Positions 16,515 through 24,912 of a stretch of DNA of 64,000 nucleotides are shown here, in pieces. The stretch covers positions 1-64,000 of the forward strand of contig JAJDWH010000033.1 in the NCBI GenBank assembly GCA_022825705.1, written 5' to 3'. The stretch comes from Alphaproteobacteria bacterium. GTDB lineage: Bacteria > Pseudomonadota > Alphaproteobacteria > TMED109. The number at the start of each line of letters is the position of its first letter. Positions within the stretch are counted from its first letter, which is position 1. A program made the position numbers and the translations under genes. The notes beneath the pieces were generated by a model, which had not been told where the DNA came from, made no database searches, and worked only from the letters and a program-made list of their open reading frames with translations.

Positions 16515-16909
16515 CCGCCGTCCGAGTGTGGAAGCTCGCGAAGGGGCGGTCATTCTCTCGACATGCGCGTCGAGATCGGCCAAGCGTATCGGCTTGGCGA
16601 GTCCGCGCCTCCGCGGGCGACCGGCCAGTGCCGTGGTCGAACAGACTCGCTGCCAAGTGGCAGCCGGCGCAGACAGCATGATCGAGACGGTCCGGCAGGT
16701 ACGGCTGTCCGAGCCCAGCCGCCCGAATCGGGCAAGAATGCCGGGCAGAGTACGGGAGGGGTTGCCTCTTGTGTTACGTTATTACCAGTGCTGGGAGACG
16801 CCAAGTGTATCTTCGGCAGGTCCGCCGACGGAGAGAGCAAGCGATGCCGCTCACCACGAACAAACCGCGGCTTGGGCTGACACCAGCTGCGACCGCCGCG
16901 TGAAGACGT
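16515..16909. other. Leader region of the ABC transporter operon
   Basis: About 395 bases without a convincing gene. An A+T-richer patch at 16770-16790 contains TGTTACGTTATTACCA, an imperfect inverted repeat with TG-TA/TA-CA ends. It could be a metal-regulator (Zur-like) site given the operon that follows, but the match is weak and I would not rely on it. Confidence 0.35.
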
Positions 16910-17620
16910 ATGACTGACAGTCAGTCTGAGGTGTCCCCCCAGCCCGAGACGGCACCCCTGCCGGGGCAGGTTCCGGCGATCGAGTTGGCTGCCATGACAG
17001 TTGGTTACGGCGGTGCCCCGGTTCTGGAATCGCTGGACTGGCGGGTTGAGCGCGGCGAACACTGGCTCGTCATTGGCCCCAGCGGCTCCGGTAAGTCCAC
17101 GCTCCTGCATGTGTTGGCCGGTTTCTTGTCCCCTGTCTCGGGGACCGCAAAAGTCCTGGGCATGGACCTGGCGACCCTGGCAAACCCCGCGCGGGACCGC
17201 TTCCGGGGTGGAAACATGGCCATCGTCTTTCAACGACAGCATCTCGTTCAGGCGCTCAACGTGACGCAGAACCTGGGCCTGGCCCGCCGGTTGGCGGGGT
17301 TGGACCCGGGGCCGGAGATCGTGCACAGCACGCTCCGCCGGCTCGGCGTCGATGCGTTCGCGCGGACCCGGCCGGCGGAACTGAGCGTCGGGGAAGCACA
17401 GCGCGTGGCGCTGGCCCGGGCGCTGGTCGTGGAGCCGAAGATCCTGCTGGCGGACGAGCCGACCGCGAGCTTGGATGATCGAAACGCTGCGACCGTAGCG
17501 GAGCTCCTCGCGCAGGAGGCGGAACGCCTCGGCTCGACTCTCGTGATGACCACCCATGACGCCCGCGTGCGCGAGCGGTTTGCGCGACGCCTGGTCATCG
17601 GCGAAGGGGGGAGCCCATGA
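16910..17620 (+). CDS. ABC transporter ATP-binding protein (LolD/MacB-like)
   Basis: A 236-residue nucleotide-binding domain. It has Walker A GPSGSGKST (56-64), a Q-loop in AIVFQRQH, a signature LSVGEAQRVALARAL (158-172; SVGE replaces the usual SGGE), Walker B KILLADEPTASLDD (177-190) and switch His216 in VMTTHD. The subfamily is the one that powers FtsX-type (type VII) permeases such as LolCDE and MacB. The downstream permease overlaps by four bases (ATGA). With its His-rich permease and DUF3299 partner, the system resembles zinc-regulated transporter clusters in other proteobacteria. A role in metal or lipoprotein handling is inferred, not shown. Confidence 0.88.
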   Translation: MTDSQSEVSPQPETAPLPGQVPAIELAAMTVGYGGAPVLESLDWRVERGEHWLVIGPSGSGKSTLLHVLAGFLSPVSGTAKVLGMDLATLANPARDRFRGGNMAIVFQRQHLVQALNVTQNLGLARRLAGLDPGPEIVHSTLRRLGVDAFARTRPAELSVGEAQRVALARALVVEPKILLADEPTASLDDRNAATVAELLAQEAERLGSTLVMTTHDARVRERFARRLVIGEGGSP

Positions 17621-19029
17621 GCACCTGGGGCCTGGCATGGGCCTGGATTCGGTTCCGGCCGCTGGGAGCCGCGCTGAACGTCGCGCTGCTCGGCATTGGG
17701 ACTGCGACCATTGCCCTGCTGATGATTTCGCTGCAGCAGTTCGAGCAGCGGCTCACCGCGGACGCCGACGCCGTCGACATGGTGGTCGGCGCGAAGGGCA
17801 GCCCTATGCAGCTGGTGCTCTCGACGGTGTTCCATGTCGACGCGCCGGTCGGCAATGTCCCCGCGGAAGAGGTCCAGTTTCTCGAGCAGCACTCGATGAT
17901 CAAGCAGGTCATCCCGATGGCGCTGGGGGACGGGTTCCGGGGATTCCGGATCGTTGGCACGGATACAAGCTACATCGATCTGTACGGAGCGGAGCTGGCC
18001 GAAGGCCGGCTGTGGGACGCGCCGCTGGAAGCCGTCTTTGGGGCAGTTTCGGCCGCGCAGACGGGCTTGGGACTGGGCGACCGCTTCGTCGGGGAACACG
18101 GGCTCAGCGAGGCCGGCGGGCCGACCCACGACGATTTTCCGTACGACGTGGTAGGCGTGCTGGCTCCCACCGGGAGCGTCGTTGATCGTCTCGTGTTTAC
18201 GTCGGCGGCGACAGTTCAGATCGTGCACGAAATGGATCCCTATCACGATCATGATCACGATGATCATGTGGACGAGGGGCATCACGACGATCACGACGAC
18301 CACGCGGACGACGCGCATCACGACGATCATGCAGATGAGGCGGACCACGACGATCACGCCGACGACGCACATCACGACGACCATGCAGATGAAGCGGACC
18401 ACGACGACCACGCGGATGACGCGGATCACGACGACCATGCGGACGACGAAGATCACGCCGATCACGCGGACGATGTGGAACTCCGGGCGCCTGAGATCAC
18501 GGCGTTCCTGGTCGAATTCTCCACGCCGATGGCGGCAGTGGCGCTGCCTCGTGAGATCAACCAGTCCACGGTGATGCAAGCGGCACGCCCGGCGTACGAG
18601 ATCCAGCGGCTGTTGCGGTTGCTGGGATTTGGTGCCGACGTGGTGCGTGCGTTCGCGGTGGTTCTGGTAATCGGGGCCGTAGTCGGCCTGTTTACCGCCC
18701 TCTTCCAAGCCCTCGAGGAGCGGCGTGCAGACCTCGCGGTCATGCGGGTGCTGGGGGCCACGCAACGCCGTCTGTTCTGGCAGATCGTGGTCGAGAGTCT
18801 TATATTGACTGTTGCCGGTATAGCACTGGGGCTGGTTCTCGCCCACGGCGTGGCTTGGGGCGCAAGCCTGTGGTTGTGGGAATACAGCCAGATCCTGGTG
18901 TCGTTCGCTTGGGCCGACGGGGAAATCGTACTGGTTCTGACGGTGCTCGGGCTCGGCGTCCTGGCAGCGCTTCCGTCTGCCATTCGGGCCGCCGGAATCG
19001 ATATTCCTCGTGTGTTGTCCGGCGGCTAA
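17617..19029 (+). CDS. FtsX-like ABC permease with a long His/Asp-rich loop
   Basis: A 470-residue permease with the FtsX/MacB layout: one N-terminal helix (LNVALLGIGTATIALLMISL), a large periplasmic domain, and three C-terminal helices with the conserved EERRADLAVMRVLGATQRRL. In the periplasmic domain, at about residues 205-287, lies a run of His and Asp (motif HDDHADDAHHDDHADEAD, repeated). Such tracts bind Zn2+, Ni2+ or Cu2+ with high capacity. The gene starts inside the ATPase stop codon. Type VII permeases generally transmit mechanical force rather than move substrate through a channel. The loop therefore points to periplasmic metal sensing, loading of a partner or metallation rather than simple uptake. 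Confidence 0.87.
   Translation: MSTWGLAWAWIRFRPLGAALNVALLGIGTATIALLMISLQQFEQRLTADADAVDMVVGAKGSPMQLVLSTVFHVDAPVGNVPAEEVQFLEQHSMIKQVIPMALGDGFRGFRIVGTDTSYIDLYGAELAEGRLWDAPLEAVFGAVSAAQTGLGLGDRFVGEHGLSEAGGPTHDDFPYDVVGVLAPTGSVVDRLVFTSAATVQIVHEMDPYHDHDHDDHVDEGHHDDHDDHADDAHHDDHADEADHDDHADDAHHDDHADEADHDDHADDADHDDHADDEDHADHADDVELRAPEITAFLVEFSTPMAAVALPREINQSTVMQAARPAYEIQRLLRLLGFGADVVRAFAVVLVIGAVVGLFTALFQALEERRADLAVMRVLGATQRRLFWQIVVESLILTVAGIALGLVLAHGVAWGASLWLWEYSQILVSFAWADGEIVLVLTVLGLGVLAALPSAIRAAGIDIPRVLSGG
18229..18478 (+). repeat. Tandem repeat encoding the His/Asp-rich loop
   Basis: Three in-frame 54-base units (18313-18366, 18367-18420, 18421-18474) encode 18-residue repeats. The first two are identical in protein sequence (AHHDDHADEADHDDHADD) though not in DNA, and the third is divergent. 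A shorter His-rich lead-in precedes them from 18229. The pattern suggests expansion by slippage with later selection on the protein. Confidence 0.9.
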
Positions 19030-19053
19030 GGCGCCGGCGCGAGGGAGACAAAC

Positions 19054-19635
19054 ATGCAGACTTGTCGGGCTTTCCCAGGGGCTGTCGCGGCGGCGGTGGT
19101 GATCGGCTGGGCGATGTGGGCCACTGCGCAGGATTACGGCCAGGACTACGAGCAGGATGCGGCGGCGGTGACGGCCGAAGGCGCAGACGCGGCGATTGGC
19201 GAAGAGCCGCACGAGCGCATGGACTACCGAGAGGCGCTTGAGCTCGGCATTACACCTGCATTGCCAGAGATTGAAGATGCCGTCTCGTGGGACCTGTTGA
19301 TCACGAGCACGCTGGGTTACGACGAGCGGTTTGACGAACTGCGTCCGATGTTCCCGCCAGAAGTGCGGGCTCTAGCGGGGACCCAGGTCAAGATTGTCGG
19401 CTTCAACATCCCGCTGGACAGTTCGGGGCATCGGATCCTGCTGAGTCTGATCTCGCCTTCGTGTCCGTTCTGCCTGCCGGGCGGGCCGGAGACCGTGGTC
19501 GAGGTCGAAGCGGTGGAGTCGATCGGGATGCAATTGGAGCCGATCATACTGGAAGGGACGTTCGAACTGATCGGGGATGGAGTCTGGACGGGGCGCTATT
19601 TCTATCGTTTGACGGGCGCCCGAAGAACTTCCTGA
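19054..19635 (+). CDS. Secreted DUF3299-type protein with CPFC motif (copy 1)
   Basis: A 193-residue protein with an N-terminal signal segment (AVAAAVVIGWAMWATA). Its core typifies DUF3299: LAGTQVKIVGFNIPLD, then SPSCPFCLPGGPET, where the CxxC pair (CPFC) could bind metal or act as a thiol redox site. A good GAGGGAG precedes the ATG, 24 bases after the permease stop, so it is the third gene of the ABC operon. DUF3299 proteins often accompany such His-rich ABC systems. It is probably a periplasmic metal-binding or assembly factor for the transporter. A second, shorter copy occurs at 21934. Confidence 0.8.
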   Translation: MQTCRAFPGAVAAAVVIGWAMWATAQDYGQDYEQDAAAVTAEGADAAIGEEPHERMDYREALELGITPALPEIEDAVSWDLLITSTLGYDERFDELRPMFPPEVRALAGTQVKIVGFNIPLDSSGHRILLSLISPSCPFCLPGGPETVVEVEAVESIGMQLEPIILEGTFELIGDGVWTGRYFYRLTGARRTS

Positions 19636-19900
19636 TCGGCCCGATTTTGGCGTACGGGTACCCTGTACGGAGCCCGGTCATGCGCACGCTGGTCCATTCG
19701 TAATCTGCCGTGCTGATCCGTTCCGGCCTTCGGTGGCTCGGGCTTCGCTGCGGCTGCTGGATCAGGCGGATTTCGAGGTGACGTAGCCGGCGCGCCAGAC
19801 CTGCCGTGGGCGACCGTGACCGCCCCATCGATCGCTGACAACGCGAATTTCTTGGGGCTTATACGCCCAACTACCTATCGCGAAGCTGCGAAATCAGCGG

Positions 19901-20104
19901 CTAGCTGACGATGCCCAATTCCCGCAGCTTGGACTGGTCACCGGTTTTCCTGAAGTGGCGTCACACCTCGTTCCAGGGTGAGTTCGGACCCTCAAGCTCG
20001 CCAGTGCGCACGTTCCGCCACGTCTGCAGCTTCTTGTCGAACACCCACGAATTGATGTCGTTCGACCGTTCTTCGGCGCTGCTCTTGCGCTCTTTGGCAA
20101 TCAT
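19901..20104 (-). pseudogene. Small ORF interrupted by an in-frame TGA
   Basis: The minus strand from ATG 20104 reads MIAKERKSSAEERSNDINSW, continues to NSPWNEV, then TGA (19963-19961), then RHFRKTGDQSKLRELGIVS and TAG. The protein-like text on both sides of the TGA in one frame suggests a 67-residue gene whose Trp codon (TGG) mutated to TGA. GAGG precedes the ATG. I do not recognise the family. It may instead be a genuine 47-residue protein. Confidence 0.45.
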
Positions 20105-20152
20105 GTCCGGACCTCTAGCGTGTTCGGCTCGGCTAGTTTGGCAAAAGAGCCC

Positions 20153-20352
20153 CTAATTCTTCAGTCCGGGACGAACGATCTCACCGCGACATCCTTTGGC
20201 ACCAGTCACGACGACGGCGGGTGATTTCGCGCTGGGCATCTGGAAGCGGACGTGTTCTCGGAGGATCCATTCGCGCCGCTCGACGTCGAAGGAGTGGGTG
20301 AACCCATTCAGGTTGCCGCTGCCCGCGGACGGACGGCGCGACCGAGCCTGAA
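20153..20352 (-). pseudogene. Possible tail of a decayed gene
   Basis: An open minus-strand frame without a start reads LNGFTHSFDVERREWILREH, then VRFQMPSAKSPAVVVTGAKG, and ends at TAG (20155-20153). It directly precedes the small interrupted ORF in the same direction. The composition is protein-like but the family is unknown, so this is tentative. Confidence 0.3.
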
Positions 20353-20796
20353 GCTAAGAATCTGTAGGGACGACTGGCGTGACCCGGTGTCTGTTGCGCA
20401 TGGCCGCGTCTGGGGCCTGGATGGTGTGTCCTGCTCGCCGTACTGCGGGTCGATCGCGCTCCTGGGAGCCGCACGCAGCGGACGAGTCCCGTACCGGAAC
20501 CTCCGTCTTCACAGATTGATCAGGCCGGCGCCCAGGCGGGTGTCGAGGGCCGCGTCCGGGCCGGTCGCGGTCACGAATGCGCAGAGGCGTGACGAGGAGG
20601 TCCTGCGCGCCGCCGTCAGGCGGCGTGTTGCGGCAGGTCAGTTATGGGAACCGTATCAAGAAGATGTACGAATGTTTGCACAAGAATTTTTCAGCTTCGT
20701 CCGGATTTCGAACTCCTTTTTGACAATAGTAATATGGTTACAGTTCTGGATACTTCCGTTGGATGGTTCCGACGGACCCCGGATGGAGGAAATCAC
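20353..20796. other. Upstream region of the cyclase gene
   Basis: About 440 bases without a convincing gene. The last 120 bases are A+T-rich (for example TTTTTGACAATAGTAATATGG near 20715-20735). TTGACA followed by a T/A-rich stretch is a plausible promoter for the secreted cyclase. The ribosome binding site GGAGG is at 20785-20789. Confidence 0.4.
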
Positions 20797-21855
20797 ATGA
20801 AACTTCAAGCATTGTTGCCGATCGCGGCAGCATTCATGCTGGTGGCGTCGGCTCACGCCGGTAACAATCCGGTTGACGAAAACTGGTGGCCCAGTGAGTT
20901 CGGAGCCGACGACGAAGCGGGCGCTACGAACTGGATCACGCCCGAGAAGCGCATGTCAGCTGCCGCGCTGGTCAAGACCGGACGGGTCGCCACTTTGGGC
21001 ATGCCCTACCACAACACCACGCCGTTGTTCCCCGGTCGTGTGCTGTCCCTTACGATCCCAGGCGGTGGTGTTCCCACGCACGATCTGGCCTGGTCGGGTG
21101 ACGGCTACCGTCAAACGTTCATGGACGAACTGATGACGGCCAACATCGGTCAGGTCGGCACGCAGTTCGACTCGCTCGCCCACCCCATGATCAAGGTCGA
21201 GGGACAGGACGGCTGGAAAGACGGCAACTACCTCTACAACGGGGCCCGCCTAGAGGACGTCGGCGGACCGTACGGCCTCAAGAAGAACGGCACCGAGAAC
21301 GTCGGGTCCTTCTTCACGCGCGGCATCCTGATTGATCTCGTGGCGTTGAAGGGCGGGAACCTGCCGATCGGCTACCCGATCACCATGGATGACTACAACG
21401 CGGCGCTGGCCGCGCAGGGTATAGCAGACGCCAGCCAGGGCGACGTGGTGCTTGTCCGGACCGGGTGGAACGACATCTGGCGGGACAACCACAACGTCCC
21501 CACCGGCGAAGCGATGGCCAACAACGCGGCCTTCAACGCGGGCGGCCCTGGGATCGCCCCCGACGTCTGCGACCACCTCGCGGGCAAGAAGATCGCGATG
21601 CTCGGTGCCGACAACTGGGGCATCGAGCCGTACGACTTCGCCGGACAAGGCGACTGGCCGACGCCGTTTGCCGAGGTCAAGGACTGGGCGTACTGCCACA
21701 TGAACCTGTCGGTGCGCCGCGGGATCTACCTGTTCGAGAACCTCGATCTCAAGCAGCTGGGCGAAGACCAGGCGTACGAGTTCCTGTTCTCGTGGGCGCC
21801 GCTCAAGCTCGTGGGCGCCACTGGTGCTCCGGGTAACCCGATCGCCGCTTACTGA
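20797..21855 (+). CDS. Secreted cyclase-family (kynurenine formamidase-like) hydrolase
   Basis: A 352-residue protein with a clear signal peptide (ALLPIAAAFMLVASAHA) starting at ATG 20797, seven bases after GGAGG. Earlier in-frame starts would spoil the signal. The Cyclase/formamidase fold is indicated by VGTQFDSLAHP, where the usual metal-binding GTHxD has Gln for His as in other secreted members, together with GDVVLVRTGW and ALGxDNWGIE-like text (MLGADNWGIE). Family members hydrolyse cyclic amides or lactones using Mn2+ or Zn2+. It lies between two DUF3299 genes but has its own promoter-like region and terminator-like hairpin, so it may be an insertion into that operon. The substrate is unknown. 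Confidence 0.82.
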   Translation: MKLQALLPIAAAFMLVASAHAGNNPVDENWWPSEFGADDEAGATNWITPEKRMSAAALVKTGRVATLGMPYHNTTPLFPGRVLSLTIPGGGVPTHDLAWSGDGYRQTFMDELMTANIGQVGTQFDSLAHPMIKVEGQDGWKDGNYLYNGARLEDVGGPYGLKKNGTENVGSFFTRGILIDLVALKGGNLPIGYPITMDDYNAALAAQGIADASQGDVVLVRTGWNDIWRDNHNVPTGEAMANNAAFNAGGPGIAPDVCDHLAGKKIAMLGADNWGIEPYDFAGQGDWPTPFAEVKDWAYCHMNLSVRRGIYLFENLDLKQLGEDQAYEFLFSWAPLKLVGATGAPGNPIAAY

Positions 21856-21864
21856 GGATGCACT

Positions 21865-21902
21865 GATGCTGGAGACCGCGATTGTCACCGGTCTCCAGCA
21901 TC
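21865..21902 (+). terminator. Strong hairpin after the cyclase gene
   Basis: A perfect 14-base inverted repeat (GATGCTGGAGACCG / CGGTCTCCAGCATC) with a 10-base loop begins nine bases after the cyclase stop codon. Only a weak T-run follows (TTCTT), so it may be a partially efficient terminator or an mRNA-stabilising structure between the cyclase and the next gene. Confidence 0.65.
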
Positions 21903-21933
21903 TTCTTGGTGCAATTTTTGGAAAGGTTGACAG

Positions 21934-22401
21934 ATGAAGCTTCGAGGTTGGCTGACGGCGGTTCTTGCATGTGCGGTAACCGTGATGGCGTCCCGCTCGA
22001 CGCTCGCTCAGCAAGACCAAAGTAATCTCTTTCCAGTGCCTGATGTCGAGGACGCCCTCTCCTGGCGATCACTTGGAGAGGCGGAAGTCCAATTCGAGGG
22101 CGATCGCGCACGCACGGTGGTTCCCGAGGATCTGTTGGAGCAGGAGGGTGAGACCGTCAAGGCGGTCGGATTTCTGCTGCCGTTAAGCACGTCTGGCGAC
22201 CGTCAGTTCCTGATGGAGACGTCGCCCCACTGTCCGTTCTGCTTGCCGATTACACGGGAAAGTCTGATTGAGCTGACCAGTGACGAGCCAATCGGGTTCT
22301 TGCTCCGTGCCGTCGTGGTCGAGGGGCTTTTCGACATTGCCGACGAAACGGTCGAGGGGTCCCTGTACCGTATGACAAACGTGGAGCTTCTTGATGAATG
22401 A
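21934..22401 (+). CDS. Secreted DUF3299-type protein with CPFC motif (copy 2)
   Basis: A 155-residue protein with a signal peptide (LTAVLACAVTVMASRSTLAQ) and the DUF3299 core: GETVKAVGFLLPLSTSGD, then SPHCPFCLPITRESL. The Cys pair is preserved and preceded by His rather than the Ser of copy 1. GGAAAGG precedes the ATG. It overlaps the next gene by eight bases. It is a paralogue of the 19054 protein, shorter at the N-terminus, so the two probably arose by duplication or act on different partners of the same metal system. Confidence 0.78.
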   Translation: MKLRGWLTAVLACAVTVMASRSTLAQQDQSNLFPVPDVEDALSWRSLGEAEVQFEGDRARTVVPEDLLEQEGETVKAVGFLLPLSTSGDRQFLMETSPHCPFCLPITRESLIELTSDEPIGFLLRAVVVEGLFDIADETVEGSLYRMTNVELLDE

Positions 22402-22762
22402 CCGGGTTCGGCGCGCCTTTCCGTTTGCGTTGATCACAGCCGGGATGGTTGCGGCGGCCGTTTCCGCGGCCGAGGCGGCCACCCGAATCGACTGCCCGGG
22501 CCAGATCCTGTATCGGTTCCACTATTCCGACGGCCAACTCGCAGCGGGCGCGGAGGCGGACTGGGGCCTGAAGATCCGTCGCGGCGAAGGTGAGCGGACG
22601 GTGGGGTTGCCGAAGCTGTACGTCCGTCAAGGCGAGTTGGTCTGTGAGTACGAGTTGCCGAACGGTGCGTTCGCTCTGGTAAGTCGTCCAGGCCCGGACG
22701 GCGCCACTTGCACTGCCGGCGCGGACGACTCGCTCTCGTTCGCGTATTTCGCCTGCGAGTGA
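22394..22762 (+). CDS. Small secreted protein of unknown function
   Basis: A 122-residue protein with a signal peptide (RAFPFALITAGMVAAAVSAAEA). The mature part has four Cys (DCPGQ, LVCEYELPNG, ATCTAG, FACE) that could form two disulphides. ATG at 22394 lies inside the end of the preceding DUF3299 gene (overlap 22394-22401), with GGAG upstream, so the two are co-translated. I recognise no family. Its place suggests an accessory role in the periplasmic metal system. Confidence 0.7.
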   Translation: MNDRVRRAFPFALITAGMVAAAVSAAEAATRIDCPGQILYRFHYSDGQLAAGAEADWGLKIRRGEGERTVGLPKLYVRQGELVCEYELPNGAFALVSRPGPDGATCTAGADDSLSFAYFACE

Positions 22763-22873
22763 CGTGCACAGGGCGCATCAGGCGCGCCCACTGACGACCT
22801 AGGGAATGACGGCGGGAGCGCGACCTGCCCGTATGGCCGGAAGCACGTTCAGGGCCAGCGTGTTACCGCCCGG

Positions 22874-23602
22874 TCATGTCTCGGAGGCGACGCGGGCGAG
22901 TTCGAGCAAGTCATCCAGCTCCAAGTCGTATGGGCCCGATTGCCCACGCGGGGGCGCATCCCCTGAATCCTGACCCCACTCGTCAGGTCTTCGGATGAGC
23001 GCCGTGCTGAAGCCGACCGAGCGCGCCGCATCCAGATCGTAGGGGTGGCTGGCGACCATCAGGCATTGGTCTGGTGTCAACTGCAGCCGTGCGGCCGCCC
23101 GGCGATAGGCTTCGGGCAGGAGCTTGTAGACACCGAGTCCCTCGCAAGAGAGGACGGCGTCCCAGCTCAACCCGTTGCAGCGCGCCGTATCGATGATCAG
23201 CCGGTAGGACAGGATCGTGAAGGACACGACGATGTGGGTCCCACGGAGGGTCCGAAGACCCTCGCGAACGTCAGGCCAGGTGGTGAAGCGGTGTGGCGCT
23301 TTCCAGGCGATCCCATGCCGGTCCTCGGCGTCGAACCCTTCGAGTCCTTCTTCTTCAGCACAAAGTGCGTCAAGGCAAAACCGGTGGGCGTCGTCGATAT
23401 TGTGGGTGGGCGGCCCGTCGCGTCCCTGGTCGAGCATGGCCGCCAGTGACCGTCGCCGAAGGTTATTGGCCAACTGCGCCCAGTCACGCTCGATGCCGCG
23501 GCGTTGGCCGGCTTCGGCAAAGGCGTCGCGAAATCGGCTGTGCCAGTCGAGCAGGGTGCCACCGGTGTCGAACGTCAGCGCCTTGATGCCAGTCAGGTTC
23601 AT
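22874..23602 (-). CDS. HAD-superfamily hydrolase (2-haloacid dehalogenase type)
   Basis: A 242-residue class I HAD protein. Motif I is LTFDTGGTLLDWH with nucleophile Asp12. The usual second Asp (DxDxT) is Gly, as in haloacid dehalogenases rather than phosphatases. Motif II is VVSFTILS, the motif III Lys lies in GVYKLLPEAY, and motif IV MVASHPYDLDAARSVGFST has the Asp. The cap insertion after motif I fits L-2-haloacid dehalogenase-like members. ATG overlaps the stop of the quinone-reductase gene (ATGA), so they form an operon. The real substrate is unknown. Confidence 0.8.
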   Translation of the reverse strand: MNLTGIKALTFDTGGTLLDWHSRFRDAFAEAGQRRGIERDWAQLANNLRRRSLAAMLDQGRDGPPTHNIDDAHRFCLDALCAEEEGLEGFDAEDRHGIAWKAPHRFTTWPDVREGLRTLRGTHIVVSFTILSYRLIIDTARCNGLSWDAVLSCEGLGVYKLLPEAYRRAAARLQLTPDQCLMVASHPYDLDAARSVGFSTALIRRPDEWGQDSGDAPPRGQSGPYDLELDDLLELARVASET

Positions 23603-24588
23603 GGGATCAGCACCGTAGCGCCCCGGGTCGTGCCGGACTCGATGGCTTCATGCGCCTTGACTGCATCCTTGAGCGCGTATTCGTAGTTGACGTTCGCATC
23701 CAGCACCCCGTCGGCAATCGCCTTGAACAGCTCGCGCGCGGTCCGCTCGAGGTCACCACGCTTGGCGACATAGTGCATGATCGCCGGTCTGGTGATGAAG
23801 AGCGAGCCCCGGCGGCCGAGGTCCTGGATGATGTCCACCGGATCGGGCGGGCCGGAGACATGGCCATAGGCAGCGCACACGCCCATGGGCCGCAAGCTGT
23901 CGAGGGACTGCTGCAAGGTGTCCTTGCCGATGGCTTCGTAGACCACGGCGCAGCCCTCGCCGTCCGTCACATCGCGGACCACGTCGACGAAGCTCTGCTG
24001 CGACCGAACGACCGGGTGATCGCATCCGGCCGCGCGGGCGACCTCGGCTTTCTCCCCGGTGCTGACGGTGCCCACGATGGTCGCACCGAGCGCCTTGGCC
24101 CACTGGCAAAGGATCAGCCCCATTCCACCCGCAGCCGCATGGACCAGGATTGTGTCGCCCGGTTGCACGGCATACGTCCGGTGCAGGAGATACTGTGCGG
24201 TAATGCCCTTCAGCAGCAGTGCCGCCACTTCGCGGTCACCGAGCCCGTCGGGTAGGTGCAGGAGCTTGTCGGCGGGATAGTTGCGGATCTCCGAGTAACT
24301 GCCCAGCGGCGGGATGCAATAGGCCACGCGATCGCCGTTACGGAACTCGGTGACACCTTCCCCCACGCCTTCGACGATTCCAACCCCCTCGAACCCGATC
24401 ACCACCGGGCAGGGCGGTACCGGCCAGGGATGCGAAATCCCGGCGCGATGATAGGTGTCCGCGAAGTTCAGGCCGATCGCCGTGTGCCGCAGACGTACCT
24501 CGCCAGCGCCGGGCCCAGGCACCGGCCAGTCCTCCCACCGCATTGCGTTAGGGGGCCCAAGCTCGTGGATTACTTGTGCTTTGGACAT
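23599..24588 (-). CDS. NADPH:quinone oxidoreductase-like MDR protein
   Basis: A 329-residue zinc-free medium-chain dehydrogenase/reductase of the zeta-crystallin/Qor type. It has GLNFADTYHRAG near the N-terminus, GVVGE-type text (VIGFEGVGIVEGVGEGV), GDRVAYC, and the NADPH-binding loop ILVHAAAGGMGLILCQWAK. ATG 24588 is chosen because GGAG lies nearby upstream and the family begins with this short lead. The ATG at 24729 would add 47 unrelated residues. These enzymes reduce quinones or enones with NADPH. It is co-transcribed with the downstream HAD hydrolase by a 4-base overlap. Confidence 0.9.
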   Translation of the reverse strand: MSKAQVIHELGPPNAMRWEDWPVPGPGAGEVRLRHTAIGLNFADTYHRAGISHPWPVPPCPVVIGFEGVGIVEGVGEGVTEFRNGDRVAYCIPPLGSYSEIRNYPADKLLHLPDGLGDREVAALLLKGITAQYLLHRTYAVQPGDTILVHAAAGGMGLILCQWAKALGATIVGTVSTGEKAEVARAAGCDHPVVRSQQSFVDVVRDVTDGEGCAVVYEAIGKDTLQQSLDSLRPMGVCAAYGHVSGPPDPVDIIQDLGRRGSLFITRPAIMHYVAKRGDLERTARELFKAIADGVLDANVNYEYALKDAVKAHEAIESGTTRGATVLIP

Positions 24589-24912
24589 GTCGTCTCCGCG
24601 ATCAATCGGCTCCGCAGGGTCCAGCCTGACGTTTGTCGGGGGATAGGGCTGAAGACTGTTCAGAACGAAAATCTTGCCAATGTGAGCCCTGGCGAGTTGG
24701 TGTAGCCGTGCCAGACTAAACGTGTCCACCGTTCGTGGGCAGCAGAGAGTTCAGGCTAGTGCGTGTCACGGAGGTTGGCGTGGGCGTTCGTCATCAGCGG
24801 GTGAAGCGTCGGGGAGAACCGAACCGAGTCCGCAATCATGACGGTGCGAGGAACCGAAGCAGGGGGGATCATCGTCCGGCCGTGCTCAACGATCTGCAGT
24901 TGGCGAACAAGC
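24589..24912. other. Gene-free stretch between Fic and quinone reductase genes
   Basis: About 320 bases between two minus-strand genes. It must contain the promoter of the quinone reductase operon, but I see no convincing boxes. No gene is recognised. Confidence 0.4.

Noticed and set aside
16770..16790. Zur box before the ABC operon
   Set aside because: Only a weak imperfect palindrome; fewer than half the positions pair. It is mentioned in the leader entry but not called.
17248..19212. Long minus-strand open frame (654 codons) opposite the FtsX permease, and similar frames opposite other genes (for example 16550-17638, 50368-51705, 51686-53131)
   Set aside because: They lie antisense to genes with clear families, have Arg/His/Gly-rich low-complexity translations, and result from high GC.
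13693..20104. Possible UGA-to-Trp recoding, suggested by two remnants with TGA where a Trp is expected
   Set aside because: Many intact genes in the window end with TGA (helicase, PLD, HAD, antitoxins), and the remnants also carry other lesions, so ordinary decay explains it.
22874..23602. A functional link between the HAD protein and the DehI remnant as a dehalogenation pathway
   Set aside because: The genes are 9 kb apart, unrelated in fold, and the second is dead.
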